A stretch of 64,000 bases of DNA from Sorghum bicolor (taxonomy: Eukaryota; Streptophyta; Magnoliopsida; Poales; Poaceae). Every line of letters begins with the position of its first letter. Positions within the stretch are counted from its first letter, which is position 1. The notes under the pieces were generated by a model. The model saw nothing but the letters and a program-made list of their open reading frames with translations. It was not told where the DNA came from and made no database searches. A program made the position numbers and the translations under genes. The stretch covers positions 18,576,641 through 18,640,640 of the forward strand of contig NC_012878.2 in assembly GCF_000003195.3 (NCBI RefSeq). Direction: 5' to 3'. Of the stretch, positions 58,003 to 64,000 are shown piece after piece.

Positions 58003-59293
58003 TGTAACACTCCTAGTGTTAGCTTGCATGTTAACCATGAGCATTGCATCAACATAAGCATCATCATACTCACTCATGAGCATCATACCATGATCACATG
58101 TCATTTGGTGTAAACAATATGTGATTGAATTACTTATATGGCTTGTTTTGTGTGATAGTCATGTATGACCAATGTATACAACTGCACAATGTCTTCCAAA
58201 ATACTTTATTGATGTTTAGGATATCATTTTGAACAAAGTTTATGTTGGAGGTCTCACCCAAAAATGCCCCTAAGTCATGGTTAACCCTAGGTTGACCTAG
58301 TTGACCCCCTAAACCTCTTTTCAAAGATCCTTTATGAAACTAGTGTTAGAAACTTTACATGTAAGTGACATATAAAACAAAGTTGTAGTAAATTTTGTAA
58401 GCTACAAAGGTTGTTTTGATACCTTTTCATGAAAATGCATGGAACCTGACCAAAAGTGGGCCACAAGCCAGAAATCAGTGCTGTTTCCAACACTTAGTCG
58501 AATTTGGCTAAGTTTGGATCCTGCAGTTTCGAGGTAGGGTACTTGGGAGCCTTGTAGTTTGAAATCTAGGCCAAACCAGATTTTTATCCTTTAAGCAATC
58601 TTGTAGAACTCGTGTAGCTCTATCCATTGGAACAAATCCGAGCCAAAACCACCGAGTGGATCACGAGTAAATCGTCGGCGAAGATCGGGTTTCAGTCACT
58701 GTCAACGGCGACTGAATCGCCCGATTCAGTTTGGACAGAGCGTTACCCGCCACCGCGTGTCCGGCCACCTGTCGGCCGTACATCGACGACGACCCCGCCT
58801 GTCAGCTTGGACGACGTCCACAAGTCGCCACACATCGCCTGGACACCTCAGACGCGCCATTCACCCCTCCAGCGCTCCACATTTCGTCCGCCTTCGTTCT
58901 CGGCGAGCTCCGCCGCACTTCAGCGAGCCCTCCCGGCCGCACCACCGCGTCCCGAGCCGAGCTGTCTTGCCCAGAGCTCCGCTATGACGTCCTCTACCAT
59001 GACGTCCACTTCTTTTCCTTAGCTGAGCACCGGTGAGGTCACATTGCCAACACCGTCGCGAACTCCACCTCGTCGGAGTTCGCAGAGAACACCGGCAACG
59101 TGGTCAGACCTCTCTGGTCCACCTCTGGCCGTGTTTTTTCTTCCTACTAGACATCTGCTCATCAATGATGTTCCACTTTCATCACAGAAAACCCCAACAT
59201 CGTCACTAAACTTCATCTGTGATGAATTTGTGACGAAAAGTCGTTTGTCATGGAATGAGCGTCATAGATTGACTACCATGACAAAATGCATAA

Positions 59294-59363
59294 TTTCGTC
59301 ATAGATGTGCATTCAATCTATGACGAAAGACGTACCGTCATAGAAGTGAATCCATTCTATGAC
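59294..59363. repeat. Two adjacent perfect or near-perfect hairpins
   Basis: 59294-59328: TTTCGTCATAGAT pairs with ATCTATGACGAAA across a 9-base loop. 59336-59363: CGTCATAGAA pairs with TTCTATGAC. Related single arms continue to about 59410. Confidence 0.8.
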
Positions 59364-59486
59364 AAAATATTTTCGTCATGGGTGTACGTTGCTTTCGTCA
59401 TAACATGTTGTCTCGTTAGCCTAACAGACGACATTTGCCACGCTGGCAGTTGACATGTCTGCTAACGTGGCAGGCCACGTGGCATG

Positions 59487-59620
59487 ACACGTGTCGTGCT
59501 GACGTGGAGCCCGACAGGTGTCACGCTGACGTGGCACCTGACACGAGTCATGCTGACGTGGCAAACGACACGTGTCGTGCTGATATGGCTACTTGCTGAT
59601 GTGGCGTGTGACACGTGTCG
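59487..59620. repeat. 27-bp degenerate tandem array rich in CACGTG and ACGTGGC
   Basis: Units at 59487, 59514 and 59541 are exactly 27 bp (ACACGTGTCGTGCTGACGTGG plus six variable bases); a longer fourth starts at 59568 and a fifth overlaps 59594-59620. Flanking 59461-59486 and 59630-59643 hold further CACGTGGCA words. Confidence 0.85.
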
Positions 59621-60285
59621 GCTTTGTTGGCTGCCACGTGGCATCCTGTGATTTGTTCTCATTTTCGTCACAGATCATATTATGCGATCGTCACAGAACA
59701 AAAAATAAAATCATCACAGAAGTGAACTTTTTATCACAGGAATGAAAAATGCATTTTTTTAATAACATTGAAATGACTAAAAGATTCCACAAAGTGGCAA
59801 CATAAGTTATTGCATAACTCACTTAACATCATTACTTGACTCACAACTAACTTGACATCAGTAGCAAGATAACTAGGGACATCAGTACTTAACATCAGTA
59901 CTTGACTCACAACTCAACCAAATTCACAGTAACACTACTAAACTAGGGCCATAGGCAACCACTAGCAACAGTAACACTACTAAACTAGGGCCACAGGCAA
60001 CCACCAGCAACAGCACTGCCATTTCTGTTCAGTGAATATCACAACAATTTGCCACTAAGATCACAGCAAAACCATCTGCAGGTACTTGTACAGAAAGCTT
60101 CAGATCTTATTGTTGCTGCTACCCAAGTTGAGAAAGTAGTGCCTGTACAGAATAGAAGTATAATCAATAGTGATAGGACACATAGATTGGAACAGACATT
60201 GATTTGAAATGAACAAATTACAACATGTCTTTTTTTATAACACGGTTTGCATCAAATCTGAGTCACACAGACAGTTGAGCGTAGC

Positions 60286-60387
60286 TTAAAGCTTCTGCTC
60301 CTGGAACTGTGTGAGGTTGCTTTCTCCTACTGTTCGAAGGTTAGCATCTGGAGATTGAGCATCTAGCAGAACCTGAGTGATATCCAT
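60286..60387 (-). pseudogene. Importin beta-1-like N-terminal exon fragment (33 aa)
   Basis: Minus-strand ATG at 60387 opens MDITQVLLDAQSPDANLRTV then GESNLTQFQEQKL and TAA at 60286-60288. The pattern matches the first helices of plant importin subunit beta-1 (start M-x-x-TQVLL-AQS-D, then LKQFQEQNL), the nuclear import receptor. A splice-acceptor-like tttatgcag precedes the ATG by 9 bases (60397 region), as if an intron in the 5' UTR had been carried along. Similarity stops after QEQ-L; the rest of the roughly 870-aa protein is absent. It is a captured fragment, not a gene. Confidence 0.6.
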
Positions 60388-61169
60388 GGCTGTATCCTGC
60401 ATAAAAAATTAACAAATTTCAGTCAGCAAGGAATCATAGAAAATCAACAAGCAACATAATACATCAGGAGTGCAGATGACTAAAGGTCAGTCACACAGAC
60501 AGTTCCGAGCAAGAGTTTGCATTCAAAATATAGTAACTCCAAATAAAAGAGTTATTGTAATGGTGTATTAATTTTATTAAAATACTACCTCTGAAGGAAT
60601 ACCACAATATATCATTTAACAGTTATAAAAGCGAGGTACCACAAATGACATACTACAATTTATGAAGAAATACCCCCACCGACATTTACCACAACACGAG
60701 GTACCACAGTGGCATATCTAATTTACGACAATGGCATCCTCAAGTTACCACAATGGAATTTAGCATAGCTTTTCTGTCCAAAATCGGTAAACTCGAGAGA
60801 TAGTGACCTATTGTTGTGTCACTAGCCGGAAGCCCTTTGCTCACCATTTTGCTGCTGAGATTGACGTGGTAACCATATCGCCCGTGCCTAGAGGGGCTGC
60901 TCTAATGAACTGAAATTGCGACTATGAGTAAGTGAGAGCACACCAAGAGAATAAATTATACTGGTTTTAATCTGCACTATGCAAGAAATAAATTATACTG
61001 CCAAATCAATAAGCTGAAATCTCTTGCTGCCTGATTCCAATGCCAAAGAAATGGTGAGTAGAAAGGTGGAATCAGTAAGCTGATATCTGACATATTTACA
61101 TTTACATGATAAAGTCATCGAAACAAGAAATCATTCTGCAGAAAAGTACATCTCTGATAGCTTCATCAC

Positions 61170-61313
61170 GACAATGTCACACCCAGTATTCCAAATAACA
61201 ATCCGGCACAGAGGGCATATTTAACTGATTTTTGGCATCATGAGTTAGAGCAAAACTCTAGGAGAGTATGCCCTCTGTCAGGTCATTTGTAGCATCCGGG
61301 GTGTGACGTTGTC
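61170..61313. repeat. 144-bp foldback (MITE-like)
   Basis: The ends gacaatgtcacaccc and ggggtgtgacgttgtc are inverted copies with one mismatch plus spacing; pairing continues inward through 'agagggcatat' and 'agtatgccctct', giving arms of about 50 bp with gaps. No clear target duplication was found. Confidence 0.6.
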
Positions 61314-61925
61314 AACGTGGGGCTGGATTAAGTGAAAAAAGTGTGCCAAACACTATAAGAGTTCCTGTACCGGCAAAATAAAACATACTGATTCAGGTAA
61401 CCTATTAACTAACTTATCTGGTAAAATTACCATAAAAAATCCATGGTCTTCCTAAACTTGTGAGTCTGATTCAGGCAAAAAAATATCATAAACTCCTCTC
61501 TGATTTACGACAAACAAAGTTATAATAATTAAGTAGCATGCACAGGAGCATGTATTGTGCTGGATCTAAAATACGGTATCATTTAGAATATTGGTTCTGG
61601 CACTATTAACAAAATTGCTAAAACCATGCACACTGATAGAACTAGCTTTTAGAATCTGGTAAGGATGATTTTCAGAAAACGTGATACAAAACTAGGGAAG
61701 TACTAGTAACTAAATCCAAACATATTTATGATACAAAGAATCCTAATCCAAAGGGCCATCGGCTAAAGATTGAGTGGAGAGGCTGCATGTCCATTCACAC
61801 CATCCGCCAAGAATAGCAGTGAACTGCATAACCAGGCGGCCATGGATGGGGACTACAGTAATCAGGCGGCCATGAAAGAGCAGGACTAACACTAGAACTG
61901 CTGGATGCTGCATGTCTACATCTAC

Positions 61926-62250
61926 TTACGGCAGGGAGAAATCAAGACAAACAAGGAAAAAAATAAAAGAGGGGACTTCGGAGAGGGAAGGGGCTGAATA
62001 AAAGTGGATCGAAAGGAGAAGAAGAAACTCATCTCTGTACGTAAGGGTGAATGGCTCGTACTCGCCAACAAATTTCAGTGCGTCGGAGAGGGTGCGCCTG
62101 CGCTGCCGCCGGTCGGTGAGGAGGCGCTTGCATGGCCGCCTGATGCAGATCCACGCCGTGGTCAGGGGAGCCACCGCCGCTACCCTCTGATTTGGGGGGA
62201 TGAGAGAGAGGAGAGAGAGAGAGGGAGAGAAAAAGAGGAAATGACATGAG
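61926..62250 (-). other. GC-rich minus-strand segment with CT-rich leader, possible captured exon
   Basis: The minus strand starts with a ctctctcc tract (62250-62195) like a plant 5' UTR, then a GC-rich open stretch (62180-62040). Two frames are open (one with RRQRRRTLSDALKFVGEYEPFTLTYR) but neither is recognised. It could be the 5' exon that belonged to the importin-beta-like fragment downstream on the same strand; this is inference. Confidence 0.3.
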
Positions 62251-64000
62251 GCTAAGAAAAAATCTGAAATCTGTTGTTTGACACTTTTTGATAGGGATTC
62301 ACATTTATGCCTTTAATGCCATTATTAGCTCGTCATTTTTGTATCTCACAATCTGCATGTGCAAGAGCCATGAACCTTTTACAGTAACCTTGTGGTAGCC
62401 TAGATAGCTTGCTGTAATTTTATTAGAATTTTTTTAGAGCACTTGTACTATATGCTCATTAATTCACCTTGATAATCAAATAAATAGAAAAGGGGACAAT
62501 AAAAATGAGTTTAAACCTTGCCATGATGTTTTATGGTGTTTCTTAGACATGTTCTAGCTACTGGTGCCTTTGGTTTGAACCATTGTTACATTCTTAATAT
62601 GTGTTAAAATATTATTTTGCTAATTTTGCCTTGTCTAGAGCATATTCTATGTAGCTGATAGAAATTACTTACGAACTGCTTAAAGATGAAGTTTGCTGGA
62701 AAACTTGTCTATAACAAACTTGTAGCTAACTTACTTGTCTACCTTGTGTTCAAATTTCATAGCATTTGGCGGAGTAGTTTAAAATTTGTGGTTGTTACAA
62801 GTAACAACTGTGAAGTGCTTGCTCTCTGGATTTTTGCAGAGCAGCCAGGAGACTTTGTCTGTTTTAGTCTATTTTGGTTGGGAATCTTTCTGGGATGTCT
62901 GAAGGTGAATTGTAGACGATTTGCTAAGATTTCTAGAAAGTGCTTACTTGCTTCGTTTGGCCAACTGATGGCTAAGTTATAGCTAAAACATGTGACTAGT
63001 TAATCTGTCCATGACACCAGTTGTGGTGTATGAGTAGATAAGGTTGATTAACTTGTCTAGTTAGCCTCTCCACCAGAGAAGAAGTATACACTTACTTGTT
63101 ATTTCATGATCCTCTTAATCTTAGAAGCTTATGCTCATGTTTGCACCTTGCTTTATGTTCCTTCGGCTCCTCGTCATGACATCATGCATCATATGAGCGT
63201 TCCCTATGTTTATCGCCTTGTCATGCATACATAGGTGTACCCAAGGGCATGACGGTCCTGGAACTCGCACCACCCGAGCCGGAGGAGCAGCAGAGGGAGC
63301 CACCTCAAGGAGATGGAACTGAGGAGGAGGAGGATCTACCGGAGTGCCCCGACCACCGTCCTTCCACCTACGTCGAAGGCAAGCCCCGGAGCATTATATG
63401 ACTCCTACTATTTTTGTTATCATGTCCAGCTGTCAATTGACTATGGTTATGTATTGTTGCATTAAGTGTTAGGCATTGATATGAAAACCTTGCTGCATAA
63501 AGACTACTTTGTCCACCTTATACCTCACCTAAGTAGGTCCAGGACCAAATTGATGCTTAGCCATGCTTAGCTCGGTGGAAGCCGGGTGATTTCTTGTCAC
63601 CTGCGAGAGGTACTTGATCATGGTTGGCTATATTTGCTATCGTGGATATAACCACGTGCTAATAATGAACTGAGACCGGCCGGGATGACACTAGTGAAGC
63701 AACAAGGCATGGAGGTCTTGGGTGTGAATCTATACCCGTCTGTGTTGTTTAAGGACCGATACGTTGTACGTCCTCTTGTCATGTTGAATGCATGCCTAAC
63801 ACTTAGTTGGCCGGATAAATCGTTCCGACCGCGAAGCCTACGAGAGCATCTCCGGCCGGATACCCCGATCGGTTAAAGTGTGCACCCTGGTTGGTAGCAA
63901 GGATGTGTGGGGAGTCAATGGCGTAAGACCGAGGAGTCAGGTTAGAGTCCTGACCCTGGCAGATTGGCGGTCCCTGGGGGTGCGGCGCCGTACGGACCCG

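Larger units (their letters stand above)
59155..62290. mobile_element. Unassigned class II-like insertion with gene fragment (limits approximate)
   Basis: This segment interrupts the LTR at 58003. The left end is crowded with 'tatgacgaaa' and 'cgtcacagaa' words in both orientations, like subterminal repeats of DNA transposons. It carries an importin-beta-like exon (60286-60387), a foldback (61170-61313) and a CT-rich minus-strand leader-like tract (62190-62250). I could not define terminal inverted repeats or a target duplication, so family and borders are open. 59760-60280, 60400-61165 and 61320-61920 are AT-rich with no supportable coding sequence. Confidence 0.4.
58003..64000 (+). repeat. 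Second long Del/Tekay-like LTR, runs off the window, interrupted
   Basis: Begins TGTAACACTCC at 58003. A GC-rich tract sits 0.6-1.1 kb in (58640-59150), as in the solo LTR at 53684. After the interruption, 62290-64000 continues with an AT-rich part, then a 'gaaggcaagccccggagcatt' block near 63377 matching 'aaggcaagccccggatgcatt' in the solo LTR (minus, near 50100). No 3' end is seen. Frames at 58627-59036, 62686-62982 and 63685-63876 are not supported as genes. Confidence 0.55.

Noticed and set aside
58627..59036. 131- and 101-codon plus-strand frames, Pro/Ser-rich
   Set aside because: Same GC-rich LTR tract; overlapping frames with no motif.
62686..62982. 98-codon plus-strand frame with hydrophobic segment
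   Set aside because: AT-rich continuation of the long LTR; no start context or homology that I can recognise.
1..64000. CRISPR arrays, bacterial operons, rRNA or tRNA genes
   Set aside because: The sequence is plant repeat DNA; tandem arrays found are minisatellites, and TGG-starting 18-mers are primer-binding sites, not tRNA genes. No tRNA cloverleaf was recognised.

Overview
This is repeat-rich plant nuclear DNA, most likely from a grass. Almost the whole window is nested LTR retrotransposons (Ty3/gypsy Tat and Athila lineages plus very long Del/Tekay-like LTRs) together with class II transposon remnants. I found no intact host gene. The only host-like coding fragment I recognise is 33 codons resembling the N terminus of importin beta-1 at 60286-60387 (minus). 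All family assignments come from reading motifs and boundaries by eye; no database search was run.

Layout. 1-3178: two LTRs of one unnamed family separated by only 120 bp, the second split by a solo LTR (962-2003), then a decayed Athila-type LTR. 3179-27896: a 5'-truncated CACTA transposon whose Ulp1-protease-like ORF is split at 4523/26829 by element A. Element A (4524-26828, plus strand, TSD AAGAG, 460-bp LTRs about 0.65% different) is a Tat-lineage element with gag-pro, pol and a multi-exon antisense gene (aORF). Element B (11971-22239, plus strand, TSD ACCAT, 1346-bp LTRs about 0.67% different) is an Athila-lineage element inserted in the last aORF exon of A; it has an open 1482-codon gag-pol and a second ORF.

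28141-53684: a roughly 5.07-kb solo LTR (Del/Tekay-like, minus), split by element C. Element C (28288-48754, minus strand, TSD GTGCC, LTRs about 3.2% different) is an older copy of the A family and carries the same aORF on the plus strand. Its aORF is split by element D (30243-38876, minus, TSD ATGGG, Athila lineage, LTRs about 3% different). D in turn contains the 3' half of element E (about 32880-36412, plus), another Tat-like family with its own antisense gene and the same LTR as the solo LTR at 962-2003. 54240-56295: 5' end of a further Athila element (F). 56296-58002: Athila LTR and internal debris. 58003-64000: a second Del/Tekay-like LTR (plus) that runs off the window and is interrupted by an unassigned class II-like segment (about 59155-62290) holding hairpins, a 27-bp tandem array, a foldback and the importin-beta fragment.

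What stands out: (1) an antisense, spliced, roughly 919-codon gene inside A and C, with exon lengths and splice phases agreeing between copies; (2) eleven copies of a 16-bp palindrome-like motif dispersed through element B but absent from its gag-pol; (3) independent tandem amplification of a hairpin carrying a polypurine-tract-like core in A and C; (4) an in-frame TAG at the same gag-pro/RT junction in A and C; (5) a young element A whose pol is nevertheless broken, suggesting mobilisation in trans.
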